In this document: piece after piece, positions 12,599 to 20,628 of the stretch
Layout: each line of letters begins with the position of its first letter
Numbering within the stretch: the stretch's first letter is position 1
Assembly (NCBI RefSeq): GCF_900499075.1
Contig: NZ_UIHC01000012.1
Location: 1-64,000 of the forward strand
Direction of reading: 5' to 3'
Length of the DNA: 64,000 bases
DNA from: Roseinatronobacter ekhonensis
GTDB lineage: Bacteria; Pseudomonadota; Alphaproteobacteria; Rhodobacterales; Rhodobacteraceae
Translations under genes and position numbers: made by a program
The notes under the pieces: model-generated
What the model saw: the letters and a program-made list of their open reading frames with translations, nothing else
Told to the model about the DNA's origin: nothing
The model's database searches: none

Positions 12599-13207
12599 AT
12601 GAACACAAGTTCCGCCTACGCTTTTGGCTCCGCAGTGATCGGGGCCGTGATGATGCTGGGTGTGTCCGCCTATGCTCAGGACACGACCGGCGCGGAAGAG
12701 GCCGGAAATGGCGACGCGCTTGGCCTGTCCACCGGGGAAGTGATCGGTGCCGGCGGCGACGAAAGCTACACCGGCGCGACCCATGGTGATTGGGAACTGG
12801 TCTGCATGCGCGCGGAGGAAGGCGAAGACCCTTGTCAGATGTATCAGCTTTTGCGCGATGCCGACGGCAACGCCACTGCCGAAATCACGATGTTCCCGCT
12901 GCCGCCGGGCGAAGAAGCGGTCGCCGGTGCCACCATCCTGACCCCGCTTGAAACGCTGCTGACGGCGCAGCTTGTCATGCAGGTCGATGACGGTGCGGCC
13001 AAACGCTATCCGTTCACATTCTGCACCGCGATCGGCTGCATCGCGCGTGTCGGGTTTACCGCTGCCGAAGTGGACGCGTTTCGCGGCGGCGCAACCGCGA
13101 CATGGCGGCTGGTTCCGGTCGCAGCGCCAGACCAGACCGTTGACCTGAACATGTCGTTGATTGGCTTTACCGCCGCGTTCACCGATCTGACCGAAGACCT
13201 GCAATAA
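12599..13207 (+). CDS. invasion-associated locus B (IalB) family periplasmic protein
   Basis: This is a 202-residue exported protein. The start is the ATG at 12599, four bases after GAGGAAG; the earlier in-frame starts add residues before the signal peptide. A Sec signal peptide spans about 1-26 (VIGAVMMLGVSAYAQD). The mature part has the IalB pattern: HGDWELVCM near the start, a CxxxQ-type pair (DPCQMYQLL), and a second Cys pair in FCTAIGCIARVGF. IalB proteins are widespread in alphaproteobacteria, including non-pathogens, with no settled biochemical function. A GC hairpin (13216-13236) follows the stop. Confidence 0.88.
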   Translation: MNTSSAYAFGSAVIGAVMMLGVSAYAQDTTGAEEAGNGDALGLSTGEVIGAGGDESYTGATHGDWELVCMRAEEGEDPCQMYQLLRDADGNATAEITMFPLPPGEEAVAGATILTPLETLLTAQLVMQVDDGAAKRYPFTFCTAIGCIARVGFTAAEVDAFRGGATATWRLVPVAAPDQTVDLNMSLIGFTAAFTDLTEDLQ

Positions 13208-13215
13208 GCCAGGCT

Positions 13216-13236
13216 GGGGCGCGGGATACGCGCCCC
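13216..13236 (+). terminator. GC hairpin after the IalB-family gene
   Basis: GGGGCGCG (13216-13223) pairs with CGCGCCCC (13229-13236) around a 5-base loop, nine bases after the stop. There is no T-run, so it is either a weak terminator or a transcript-stabilising hairpin. Confidence 0.45.
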
Positions 13237-13258
13237 GCCCGCACTGCCAAGTCAATGT

Positions 13259-13726
13259 CTAAATTTGCGCGCTCGGATCGCTGAACCGACGCAACCGCCG
13301 CGCTGCCGTTTGTGCGACTCCCAGCACAAGCGCCTTGCGGCGAGCCGCGCCCAGCTTGTCTTCCGGTGCAGTTTGCACCAGTTCGGCACCGTAGCTGTCA
13401 GCCAGAAACAACCCGGAACCTTCGGGCAGCACCGCGCGCGGAAAATCCGTGCCCACGGCCCAGAAAAACCGGTCGCACCAAGGCAGATATCCCTGCCACT
13501 TCTGATCGGCCCGGAAATCGGCCAGGCTGGATTTGCACTCCACAATCCAAACCTCGCCGCGCGGCCCCAGTGCCAGCACATCCACCCGCAAATTGCGCGT
13601 GACCGGATATTCGCAGACAGACACAAAGCCCAAACCGTCCAGCGCACGACACACGCCGCGCGCCAGCAAGACGCCCGGTGCCGTGCCCTGTTCAAATGCA
13701 CCCTGTTCCACCATGGCGCCAATCAT
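13259..13726 (-). CDS. mmcB: MmcB family DNA repair protein
   Basis: This is a putative PD-(D/E)XK-type nuclease, related to Caulobacter MmcB, a DNA-damage (mitomycin C) response protein. The core is LRVDVLALGPRGEVWIVECK, giving the Asp...Glu-x-Lys catalytic pattern, followed by DFRADQKWQGY and CDRFFWAVGTDFP. I chose the MIGAM start (ATG 13724-13726) because family members begin near there; an ATG at 13750 in the same frame and a later one at 13714 are possible, and none has a good Shine-Dalgarno. A TTGACC box upstream could serve as -35. The gene faces the IalB gene tail-to-tail and diverges from the candidate 6S RNA. Confidence 0.85.
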   Translation of the reverse strand: MIGAMVEQGAFEQGTAPGVLLARGVCRALDGLGFVSVCEYPVTRNLRVDVLALGPRGEVWIVECKSSLADFRADQKWQGYLPWCDRFFWAVGTDFPRAVLPEGSGLFLADSYGAELVQTAPEDKLGAARRKALVLGVAQTAARRLRRFSDPSAQI

Positions 13727-13764
13727 GAACAAATGATGAACGCAGGTCAAGCATACGTTGGCGC

Positions 13765-13793
13765 TTGATTGCGGCGGGCAAGCACATTACCTG
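13765..13793 (+). promoter_or_regulatory. promoter of candidate 6S RNA
   Basis: TTGATT (13765-13770), a 17-bp spacer, then TACCTG (13788-13793). This places a transcript start at about 13800, exactly at the first base of the long terminal stem of the structured RNA. Confidence 0.5.
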
Positions 13794-13800
13794 AGGTGTA

Positions 13801-13957
13801 GGCAGGTTCTGCTCTTCGCGTGCGTGGCCCTTTTCCAGTGGCCTATACGCACATCCGAGGGAGCTGGCTCTGGCAGGGTCCTGGCCTTGTTATCTGGCGC
13901 CCACCTGATTCTCAGGCTCTCGGAAACTCACGCCACCACGGTCGCTGCGGGCCTGCC
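13801..13957 (+). ncRNA. ssrS: structured RNA with 6S RNA architecture
   Basis: The 213-bp space between mmcB and the next gene is nearly filled by a rod-like RNA of about 157 nt. Its ends pair (GGCAGG 13801-13806 with CCTGCC 13952-13957). A second stem pairs GTG-C-GTGGC (13820-13828) with GCCACCAC (13932-13939). Then comes a large asymmetric internal loop (26 nt at 13829-13854, 8 nt at 13924-13931), and the apical arm starts with CCGAGGG (13855-13861) paired to CTCTCGG (13917-13923). Long closing stem, asymmetric central bubble and apical arm are the hallmarks of 6S RNA, which mimics an open promoter and sequesters sigma70 RNA polymerase. A promoter ends just upstream. The name rests on structure and length, not on a search. 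Confidence 0.55.
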
Positions 13958-13963
13958 ACCCTG

Positions 13964-14281
13964 CTATCCGCGCCGTGCGGGCCCGTCAGAGATCTTGATT
14001 GGAATCGGGTCATAGGCCCGGATGGGTGTGCCACGATCATCGTCGTCATCGTCATCGTCTTCATAGCCCATGCGCATGATTCGGATGGCGAATTGCACCC
14101 CCGCAAATACCAGACCGTTGAAAAAGAAGATCAGGAACAGCCCCAGCAGCCCGTCGCTGGAGTTGAACACCAGATGCCCCAGATTGCCCACATTCATATA
14201 CAACAGGATCGCGGTGAACACGGCGGACAGGCCGAACCCGATTGCGATTTGTTGCAGATAGACTTTGATGAGCTTTGGCAT
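13964..14281 (-). CDS. small membrane protein with poly-Asp tail
   Basis: This is a 105-residue conserved-looking protein of unknown function. Two hydrophobic helices are predicted (about 8-30, GFGLSAVFTAILLY; and 42-66, GLLGLFLIFFFNGLVFAGV), followed by an eight-Asp run (about 76-83) and a short tail. An excellent AAGGAGG lies eight bases before the ATG, so it is expressed. The acidic run suggests a cation- or protein-binding cytoplasmic tail, which is inference. The gene ends seven bases from the 3' end of the candidate 6S RNA, facing it. Confidence 0.8.
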   Translation of the reverse strand: MPKLIKVYLQQIAIGFGLSAVFTAILLYMNVGNLGHLVFNSSDGLLGLFLIFFFNGLVFAGVQFAIRIMRMGYEDDDDDDDDRGTPIRAYDPIPIKISDGPARRG

Positions 14282-14442
14282 TGATACACCCTCCTTGAGG
14301 GCGACAAGCTACGCCTCTCATCAAGGAAAGCAAGCCCCGAGCCTTCGCGAAGGCCGGTTGCGGCAGGATGCCGCCAAGGTCGTCACGGCTCTGTTACCGC
14401 AAGCGGTTAGGTCGCGGTCATCCATAACACGGGAGTTTGGAC

Positions 14443-15684
14443 ATGACCTTGAAAGCAACCCTGATCGTGGCAGGACTAGCTGCCAGCACCGCAACCGGCG
14501 CAATCGCGCAAGACATGGTTGGCGGCGTCACCTACGGGCCACGCCCCTTCTACCTGATCGACCGCATGGCCGACGGCCCGCTGAAAGAGAAACTGGCCTC
14601 GTGTATGGCCCAGACGCCCAGCGCGACGAAGTTTTCCATCGGCCACCGTGGCGCGCCACTGCAATTCCCCGAGCATACCCGCGAATCGAATATCGCGGCT
14701 GCGCGCATGGGCGCCGGTATTCTGGAATGCGATGTGACCTTCACATCCGATCTGGAACTGGTCTGCCGCCACGCTCAGAACGATCTGCACACCACCACCG
14801 ATATTCTGGCCAGCGATCTGGCGGGCAAGTGCACCGCGCCTTTCAGCCCGGCGGATGGCGACACCAACGCCGCTGCTGAATGCCGCACCAGCGACATCAC
14901 CTTGGCCGAATTCCGCACCCTGACGGGCAAGATGGACGCGGCCAACACCCGTGGCACAACCGTTGCAGAGTATATGGACGGCACCGCCAACTGGCGCACC
15001 GACCTGTATTCGGTTCAGGACGGCCAGTTGATGACCCATGCCGAATCGATCGCATTGTTCGACGCGCTGGGTGCAGATTTCACGCCAGAACTGAAATCGG
15101 CCTCTGTCGATATGCCGTTCAACGGGTTCTCTCAGGCCGATTATGCGCAAAAGCTGGTCGACGAATATGTCGCCGCCGGAATCGACCCGTCGCGCGTCTG
15201 GCTGCAAAGCTTCAATCTGGATGACGTGAAATACTGGGTAGAGAACACGCCCGAATTCGGCGCGCAGGCGGTTTACCTGGATGACCGCTACGAGGCATCT
15301 GATGACGATGAGGGCCTGATTGACCCCAACGATCCTGCCACCTTCAAGCCCACGATGCAGGAACTGGCCAATATGGGCGTGCGCTACATCGCACCGCCGA
15401 TGTGGATGCTGCTGACGCTGGACGACAGCGGCAACATGGTTGCCAGCGAATACACCAAAGCCGCGCAAGAGGCTGATCTTGGCATCATCACATGGACGCT
15501 GGAACGCTCTGGCCCGCTGACCACGGGCGGCGGCTGGTATTTCCAGAGCGTGGCGGGCGCGACCGATACGGATGGCGATTACTTCACCATCCTGAACGCC
15601 CTGCACGAAGAAGCAGGCGTGGTTGGCGTGTTCAGCGACTGGCCGGCAACGACCACCTATTACGCGAATTGCATGGGCCTTTAA
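14443..15684 (+). CDS. periplasmic glycerophosphodiester phosphodiesterase
   Basis: This enzyme hydrolyses glycerophosphodiesters (deacylated phospholipids) to glycerol-3-phosphate and an alcohol. The 413-residue protein starts at ATG 14443 with GGGAG seven bases upstream, preceded by an in-frame TTG at 14437. The signal peptide is residues 1-22 ([18 protein letters not shown]). The GDPD signature [17 protein letters not shown] contains the catalytic His-Arg, followed by [18 protein letters not shown] with metal-binding Glu/Asp and His. It resembles the larger, GlpQ-like secreted GDPDs with an insertion rich in Asp. A strong terminator follows. There is no glp operon around it. Confidence 0.92.
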   Translation: MTLKATLIVAGLAASTATGAIAQDMVGGVTYGPRPFYLIDRMADGPLKEKLASCMAQTPSATKFSIGHRGAPLQFPEHTRESNIAAARMGAGILECDVTFTSDLELVCRHAQNDLHTTTDILASDLAGKCTAPFSPADGDTNAAAECRTSDITLAEFRTLTGKMDAANTRGTTVAEYMDGTANWRTDLYSVQDGQLMTHAESIALFDALGADFTPELKSASVDMPFNGFSQADYAQKLVDEYVAAGIDPSRVWLQSFNLDDVKYWVENTPEFGAQAVYLDDRYEASDDDEGLIDPNDPATFKPTMQELANMGVRYIAPPMWMLLTLDDSGNMVASEYTKAAQEADLGIITWTLERSGPLTTGGGWYFQSVAGATDTDGDYFTILNALHEEAGVVGVFSDWPATTTYYANCMGL

Positions 15685-15709
15685 GGCTTGGCATTCGACG
15701 AAACCACGG

Positions 15710-15737
15710 GGGCGCGCCTAATCTGGCGCGCCCTTTT
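15710..15737 (+). terminator. Rho-independent terminator after the GDPD gene
   Basis: A perfect 9-bp stem GGGCGCGCC / GGCGCGCCC with a 6-base loop is followed by TTTT. It overlaps the last codons of the convergent molybdopterin-binding gene. Confidence 0.8.
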
Positions 15738-16725
15738 CGCCTTGGCGGCGAGGACGCGGGCGCGAGGGGATTTCAGTCAGCAATCCGCCCACGCCCATTG
15801 CCATGATGTCGGTGCCGCGCACCGGCAGGCCGCAGATGATCCTTTCCATCACCCAATCGGCCCCGTTCAGCGCGGGGCTTTTGGCGCAACCGGGCAGCCC
15901 GATGACCGGGCGACCATTCATTTCGCCCAGAAACAGCAGGTTGCCGGGGTCCACCGGCATACCGAAATGATCAACCTGCCCGCCCGCCGCGCGCAGGGCT
16001 TCAGGTGCCGTGTCATGCAGGTCGGACGTGGCAGAGCCGGTCAGGATCAGCACCAGCGGTGCCGTGGTCTGGCGCAGGGCTTGGGCGAGTGCGTGCGCCG
16101 TATGATCGACCACCACGGGGGGCTGCATCGTCACGCCCAACCGCGCCAGCCGGTCGGCGGTCACGCGAGCGCCCTTCTCTCCCGGATCGGTGCCGCCTGC
16201 GCGGGTCATGAGCAGCACCGCTTTGTCCATGACCGGCCTGTGCAGCCGCAACGCGCCTTGCGCGGCCGCCGTGGCACGCGTGACCGCCGCACCGACCACC
16301 GCATAGGGGATGATCTTGACCGTCGCGACCATGGTGCCGCGTTCCACACGCATCAGCGGCGGCAGCGTGGCCAGCGTAATCGCGGGGTCCACGGCGTTGA
16401 GCGCATGGATCGCGGTGGCGTCAAGGTCCACCAACCCTGCGCATTCGGCCACGATATTCACCCGTCCGGTGCCGACCGGGCGCAATGACAGTCCCGCATC
16501 CGACGGAACCAAAGCTTCTGCCACGGCGCGCGCCGCGTCATCCTCGGCTATGTCGCCTTGTTCCGGCTGGGCCACAACCACGTCTGCCACACCGCCCGCG
16601 CGCAGGCGTGCCACTTCTGTCGGACCCAAGACGCAGCCCTTGCGCAAGCGCCCGTCAGGCAGCGCCATCGAATGCGCCAGCACCGCGCCATGGGCTTGGT
16701 CCAGTGGCACCGGCCCGAACCTCAC
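15718..16725 (-). CDS. molybdopterin-binding protein (MoCF/MogA-like domain)
   Basis: This 335-residue protein has a C-terminal MoCF_biosynth domain. LILTGSATSDLHDTAPEALRAAGG is the nucleotide/molybdopterin-binding loop, followed by GMPVDPGN and GRPVIGLPGCAKSPALNG. The N-terminal half (VPLDQAHGAVLAHS) resembles the N-terminal region of MoeA-like proteins. Such proteins often pair with XdhC, as here (4-bp overlap with the upstream XdhC gene), and are thought to act in molybdenum cofactor cytidylylation or insertion for xanthine dehydrogenase/CO dehydrogenase-type enzymes. No such enzyme is in the window. The exact reaction is uncertain. Confidence 0.85.
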   Translation of the reverse strand: MRFGPVPLDQAHGAVLAHSMALPDGRLRKGCVLGPTEVARLRAGGVADVVVAQPEQGDIAEDDAARAVAEALVPSDAGLSLRPVGTGRVNIVAECAGLVDLDATAIHALNAVDPAITLATLPPLMRVERGTMVATVKIIPYAVVGAAVTRATAAAQGALRLHRPVMDKAVLLMTRAGGTDPGEKGARVTADRLARLGVTMQPPVVVDHTAHALAQALRQTTAPLVLILTGSATSDLHDTAPEALRAAGGQVDHFGMPVDPGNLLFLGEMNGRPVIGLPGCAKSPALNGADWVMERIICGLPVRGTDIMAMGVGGLLTEIPSRPRPRRQGEKGAPD

Positions 16726-17711
16726 TTCGCGCCCCGCAGCGCCAGCGTGATCTGCGCCAGCGTTGCCACCGCAATCTCTGACGGGCTGCGCGCGCCGATA
16801 TTCAGCCCCACGGGGGCATGGATGCGGGAGACATCGGTCTCTGTCAGCCCTTCGGCGTGCAGTCGCTCCAACCGTTTGGCATGTGTGCGGGTGGACCCAA
16901 GGCAGCCCAAATAGAACACGTCTGAACGCAGCGCGGCGATGATCGCGGGATCATCGAGCTTGCTGTCATGCGTCAGCGTCACGACCGCGGTGCGGGCATC
17001 CAGACCGAGCGCGAGCAACGCGTCGTCCGGCCAGTCGTGCAACAGTCGCGTGTCGGGAAAGCGCGTCTCTGACGCGAACGCGTCACGCGGGTCGACTACG
17101 ACCGCATCATACCCCGCCAAGCGCGCCATCGGCACCAAGGCTTGGGCAATATGCACAGCACCAACGATCACCAAGCGCAATGGCGGGTTGTAGAGCGTGA
17201 CCATCTGCCCCGCCTCGTCCGGGCCGGAGCGGTCGGCGCGGAAGCGGTCGGCCAGATCGGGCGCGTCTGTCCCGGCCAAGCGGCGTGCGAAACTGTCAAG
17301 ATCGGTTAGCAGCGCTATGGGGTGGCGTGCGGCCCGCGCGGCGACCAATTCGGCCAGCATGTCAGGGTGCAGCGCGGGCGCTTGCGGGCCAATCGGGTCC
17401 ACCAGAATCCGGATCGTGCCGCCGCAGGCCAGCCCCACCTCGAACGCGGTCTCGTCGGCCACGCCATAGGTCAGCAGGCGCGGCTTGCCGCTTTCCAGCG
17501 CCTCCATCGCCTCGAACACCACTGCGCCCTCGACACAACCGCCAGAGACAGAGCCCATCATCGTGCCATCCTCGCGAATGGCCAGTTGCGCGCCCGGCTG
17601 GCGCGGCGCGGAACCCCATGTCTGCACCACGGTCGCAAGTGCAACCCGCGCACCCGCCTGTTCCCAAGCCAATGCGATTTCGGGAATGGTGTCGTGATCG
17701 GTGATGCTCAT
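16722..17711 (-). CDS. XdhC family protein (molybdenum cofactor handling)
   Basis: XdhC/CoxI proteins bind the molybdenum cofactor and deliver it to xanthine dehydrogenase-family hydroxylases. The 329-residue protein has the N-terminal XdhC/CoxI domain (TWGSAPRQPGAQLAI, GSVSGGCVEGAV with the conserved Cys, and GLACGGTIRILVDP). It also has a C-terminal Rossmann-like XdhC_C domain (VIVGAVHIAQAL, AVVVDPRDAFA, LGCLGSTRTHAKR). It is the first gene of a two-gene unit with the molybdopterin-binding protein. No structural hydroxylase genes are nearby, so its client is elsewhere. Confidence 0.92.
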   Translation of the reverse strand: MSITDHDTIPEIALAWEQAGARVALATVVQTWGSAPRQPGAQLAIREDGTMMGSVSGGCVEGAVVFEAMEALESGKPRLLTYGVADETAFEVGLACGGTIRILVDPIGPQAPALHPDMLAELVAARAARHPIALLTDLDSFARRLAGTDAPDLADRFRADRSGPDEAGQMVTLYNPPLRLVIVGAVHIAQALVPMARLAGYDAVVVDPRDAFASETRFPDTRLLHDWPDDALLALGLDARTAVVTLTHDSKLDDPAIIAALRSDVFYLGCLGSTRTHAKRLERLHAEGLTETDVSRIHAPVGLNIGARSPSEIAVATLAQITLALRGAK

Positions 17712-17795
17712 GCCCCCCTCCGGTGCTTTGCAGCAGACTGGACCATTGCGTCACGCGGCGCCAGTAGGACATTCGCCCTAAGTGCGAAGGAAATG

Positions 17796-17996
17796 CTAGC
17801 GCCCTTCGGGAAGGGTCCGGCGCAGGATGCGGGCGGCCTTGCGCGTCGCGCAGCGGCTGACACGGCGGGTTTCGCAGGCTTCCTCGTTATCGTGGCAGAT
17901 GCGCGAAAGCGCCTTGCAGGCCAAGGCCGCGATCACAGCATTATGGGACAAGGCCGGGTCGCCATACAGACGATCAAAGCTGGTGTCATCGAACAT
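17796..17996 (-). CDS. small basic hypothetical protein with four Cys
   Basis: This is a 66-residue protein starting MFDDTSFDRLYGDP at ATG 17994-17996, eight bases after GGGAGG, a good ribosome-binding site; a longer in-frame start at 18047 lacks one. The C-terminal half is Arg-rich with Cys at spaced positions (ALACKALSRICHDNEEACETRRVSRCATRK) and ends ILRRTLPEGR. I recognise no family. The spacing does not match a classical zinc ribbon, though metal binding is possible. It lies between XdhC and the hemolysin III gene on the same strand. Confidence 0.6.
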   Translation of the reverse strand: MFDDTSFDRLYGDPALSHNAVIAALACKALSRICHDNEEACETRRVSRCATRKAARILRRTLPEGR

Positions 17997-18066
17997 TGGC
18001 CGCCCTCCCGTGCAGAACAGTAACGCCGACCCTAACACGAGAATCACCTCTTGTGGGTGATCTGAA

Positions 18067-18747
18067 TCAAATTTCGATCAACTGCCCCCACCGCGCGACC
18101 AGCAGCCCCAGAATCGCGGCGTAGATCATCAGGCTGGCCAGCAGCACGCAGACATGCCAGATCGCGTAGTGATAGCGCAGGCGCGTGGCCAGATAAAACA
18201 CCACGCCCAGCGTATAGACGGCACCAGCGGCCAGAATCAGCGCCAGACTGGCGGGCGGCAGGCTGCCCCAAAGCTGCGGCAGGATGGCCACGCCAGCCCA
18301 GCCCATACCCAGATAGAGGGCGATTCCAAGCGCGCGGAACCGCACGGGCGAATACAGCTTCAGCACAACGCCCGCGCAAGCGGTCAGCCAAAGTGCCGTC
18401 ACAAAGCCCAGCCCCTGTCCGGGAATCAGCGTCAGCGGCGTGTAGCTGCCCGCAATTTTCAGAAAGATCGCGCTGTGATCCAGACGCTGAAATAGCCATT
18501 CAAGCCGCGCGCCACGCCACAGGTTGAAAAGTGCCGACGCCCCGATCATGGCCGCAAGCGCCACGCCGTAAACGGCAGTCGCCCATAAAAGGCGCATATC
18601 CCCGCCTTGCCGCGCGACCATGAGTGCAAGCACAACAAGCGCCGGAACCCCAAGACCCACCAAGACCAGCCCTGCAACATGGATCGTTGCGTCCAGCCGG
18701 TATTCGGCGGGCGAATAACTGTCGCGATGATCCAGCATCCAGCGCAT
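18067..18747 (-). CDS. hemolysin III / PAQR family membrane protein
   Basis: This is a 226-residue, seven-helix membrane protein of the TrhA/YqfA (hemolysin III) branch of the PAQR superfamily, proposed hydrolases or lipid-homeostasis proteins. The family features are an early His (TIHVAGLVL), ALFNLWRG with the Ser-x-x-x-His-type region replaced by SALFNL, FQRLDHSAIFLKIAGSYTP with the conserved Asp-His, and the late YHYAIWHVCVLLAS His pair. The second of two nearby ATGs (18745-18747) is preferred because GAAGGGA lies at proper spacing from it and abuts the first. Function in bacteria is unsettled. Confidence 0.88.
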   Translation of the reverse strand: MRWMLDHRDSYSPAEYRLDATIHVAGLVLVGLGVPALVVLALMVARQGGDMRLLWATAVYGVALAAMIGASALFNLWRGARLEWLFQRLDHSAIFLKIAGSYTPLTLIPGQGLGFVTALWLTACAGVVLKLYSPVRFRALGIALYLGMGWAGVAILPQLWGSLPPASLALILAAGAVYTLGVVFYLATRLRYHYAIWHVCVLLASLMIYAAILGLLVARWGQLIEI

Positions 18748-18896
18748 GGGCATTCCCTTCTACATACAGGCTAGCGCGCAAACATGTCCTGACCATGACC
18801 CCGGCAAGGCAGGCGCGGCGGCGGGTGTGCCTTGATTTTGGCCGCAATTCCCCATAGCGGGGTAAAGCAGGCGCACGCAAAGGATACGCAGGGTCA

Positions 18897-19511
18897 ATGA
18901 CGATACATCTTTACAAGGACGATCTGCCCGACGGGCTGGACCTGGGCGCGACCGTCGCCATTGATTGCGAGGCGATGGGGCTGAACCCGCATCGTGACCG
19001 TCTGTGCGTGGTGCAACTGTCGGGCGGGGATGGCAACGCCCATCTGGTGCAGGTCTCCTTGCCGCTGAAACCCGCACCCAACTTGTGCCGCCTGCTGGCC
19101 GATCCGAACGTGGTCAAGCTGTTCCATTTCGGGCGCTTCGACATTGCGCTGCTGGCGCATAGCTACGGTGTGACCTGTGCACCGGTCTATTGCACCAAGA
19201 TCGCATCCAAACTGGTGCGCACCTATACCGACCGCCATGGGCTGAAACATCTGCTGACGGAATTGCTCGGGGTGGATATTTCCAAACAGCAGCAAAGCTC
19301 TGACTGGGGCGCGGACACCCTGACAGACGCGCAGCAGACCTATGCCGCGTCGGATGTGCTGCATCTGCACCGGCTGCGCGATGCTCTGGACGCAATGCTA
19401 GCCCGCGAGGGCCGACTTGATCTGGCGCAAGCCTGTTTCGATTTTCTGCCCACACGCGCCAAGCTGGACATTGCGGGCTGGCCCGATACCGATATTTTCG
19501 CGCATACATGA
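18897..19511 (+). CDS. rnd: ribonuclease D, exonuclease domain only
   Basis: This is a 3'-5' exoribonuclease of the DEDDy class acting in tRNA 3'-end maturation. The 204-residue protein holds the DEDD residues in VAIDCEAMGL (Asp and Glu), FHFGRFDIALL (Asp) and the final YAASDVLHLHRL (Tyr and Asp). It lacks the HRDC domains of E. coli RNase D and is the short alphaproteobacterial form. It overlaps lptC by ATGA and heads an rnd-lptC-lptA-lptB run. Confidence 0.93.
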   Translation: MTIHLYKDDLPDGLDLGATVAIDCEAMGLNPHRDRLCVVQLSGGDGNAHLVQVSLPLKPAPNLCRLLADPNVVKLFHFGRFDIALLAHSYGVTCAPVYCTKIASKLVRTYTDRHGLKHLLTELLGVDISKQQQSSDWGADTLTDAQQTYAASDVLHLHRLRDALDAMLAREGRLDLAQACFDFLPTRAKLDIAGWPDTDIFAHT

Positions 19512-20116
19512 GCAGCTTGCGCCAGACAGCCTCGCGCCTGTTGCGCCTTGGTCTGCCGCTTAGCGCGCTTGTGCTACTCTCGACCATTTTCCTTGTGTCG
19601 CGCAATGTTGACCCCAACAGGGCCGCCGCGCTGTCCGACCTGGACCTTGCCCAGATAACCCGAGAGCCGCGCATCGCCACCGCCCGTTTTGCGGGCGTCA
19701 TGGACGATGCGACCACGATCACCGTCTCTGCGGATGCCGTGCGATCCTTGGGCGCCGCCGAGGAAGAGGCACCGCTGGATCTGTCCTTTGCGGCGCCCGA
19801 CGGAGAGTTGCAGTTCCCGAATGCCAGTCATGCCAGCTTTCGTGCCGACACCGCGCGGCTTGACCAGCGCGCGGGGCGATTGACCGCCGAAGGTCCGGTA
19901 ACGCTTGAAAACTCGGATGGATACATTCTGCAAATGGGCGGAATGGAGGTGGCCTTGGACCAGACCCGACTTGTCGGCACCGGTGGCGTGCAGGGGCAGG
20001 CTCCGGCGGGTGATATTCGCGCCGATGCGTTGGAACTGACCCGCTCGGGCGGGGCGGATGGCGGATATTTGCTTGCCTTTACGGGCAATGTCAGGCTGTT
20101 ATACATCCCGCAATGA
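19508..20116 (+). CDS. lptC: LPS export periplasmic/inner-membrane protein LptC
   Basis: LptC is the bitopic inner-membrane component that passes lipopolysaccharide from LptB2FG to the LptA bridge. The 202-residue protein has one N-terminal transmembrane segment (LLRLGLPLSALVLLSTIFLV, about 9-28) and a periplasmic beta-jellyroll part (VMDDATTITVSAD, GYILQMGGMEVALDQTRL). Identity is weak in this family, but position directly before lptA and lptB is decisive. It overlaps rnd and the old ATG of lptA. Confidence 0.93.
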   Translation: MSSLRQTASRLLRLGLPLSALVLLSTIFLVSRNVDPNRAAALSDLDLAQITREPRIATARFAGVMDDATTITVSADAVRSLGAAEEEAPLDLSFAAPDGELQFPNASHASFRADTARLDQRAGRLTAEGPVTLENSDGYILQMGGMEVALDQTRLVGTGGVQGQAPAGDIRADALELTRSGGADGGYLLAFTGNVRLLYIPQ

Positions 20117-20130
20117 CCGGAGGAGCAGCG

Positions 20131-20622
20131 TTGCACAAATTTGCACATATCGTCGCGGTAGTGACACTGGTCGCCGGCACGTCATCGGCCTTTGCACAGG
20201 GCACCAGCCTGTCGTTTTCGGGGCTGAACGCGGTGCGCGGCGAACCCGTCGAAGTGCGCTCCGACAACCTGACCGTGGATAACAGCACCGGCGAAACCAC
20301 GTTTTCAGGCAATGCCGTTCTGGGACAGGGCGATATGCGGCTTGCCGCCCAAACGATCACCGTGGTCTATACACCCGGCGACAGCACGCGCATCACCCGG
20401 ATGGAAGCGTCTGGCGGCGTCACGCTTGTGACCGCGGTCGAAGCCGCCGAAGCTGCAAACGCAGTGTATGATCTTGACGGCGGCACCGTGCAGATGAGCG
20501 GGTCTGTCATCCTGACCCAAGGCCCGAACGTGCTGTCGGGCGACCGGCTGACGGTCAATTTGCGCAGCGGGCAAGGTCGCCTTCAGGGGCAGGTGCGCAC
20601 CATTATCCAGACCGACCGCTAG
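20131..20622 (+). CDS. lptA: LPS transport periplasmic protein LptA
   Basis: LptA forms the periplasmic bridge for lipopolysaccharide transport. I place the start at TTG 20131, five bases after a perfect GGAGGAG. The ATG at 20113, which overlaps the lptC stop, has no Shine-Dalgarno and would add six residues before the signal peptide. From TTG the protein is 163 residues, with a signal peptide (HIVAVVTLVAGTSSAFAQ) and OstA-type repeats (VRSDNLTVDNSTGETTFSGNA; YDLDGGTVQMSGSVILTQGPN). lptB begins six bases after its stop. Confidence 0.93.
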   Translation: MHKFAHIVAVVTLVAGTSSAFAQGTSLSFSGLNAVRGEPVEVRSDNLTVDNSTGETTFSGNAVLGQGDMRLAAQTITVVYTPGDSTRITRMEASGGVTLVTAVEAAEAANAVYDLDGGTVQMSGSVILTQGPNVLSGDRLTVNLRSGQGRLQGQVRTIIQTDR

Positions 20623-20628
20623 GCACGC

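Noticed and set aside
17796-18047. Longer 83-codon start for the small Cys-containing protein
   Set aside because: The 17996 start has GGGAGG at good spacing, and the extra N-terminus would need an unsupported upstream start.
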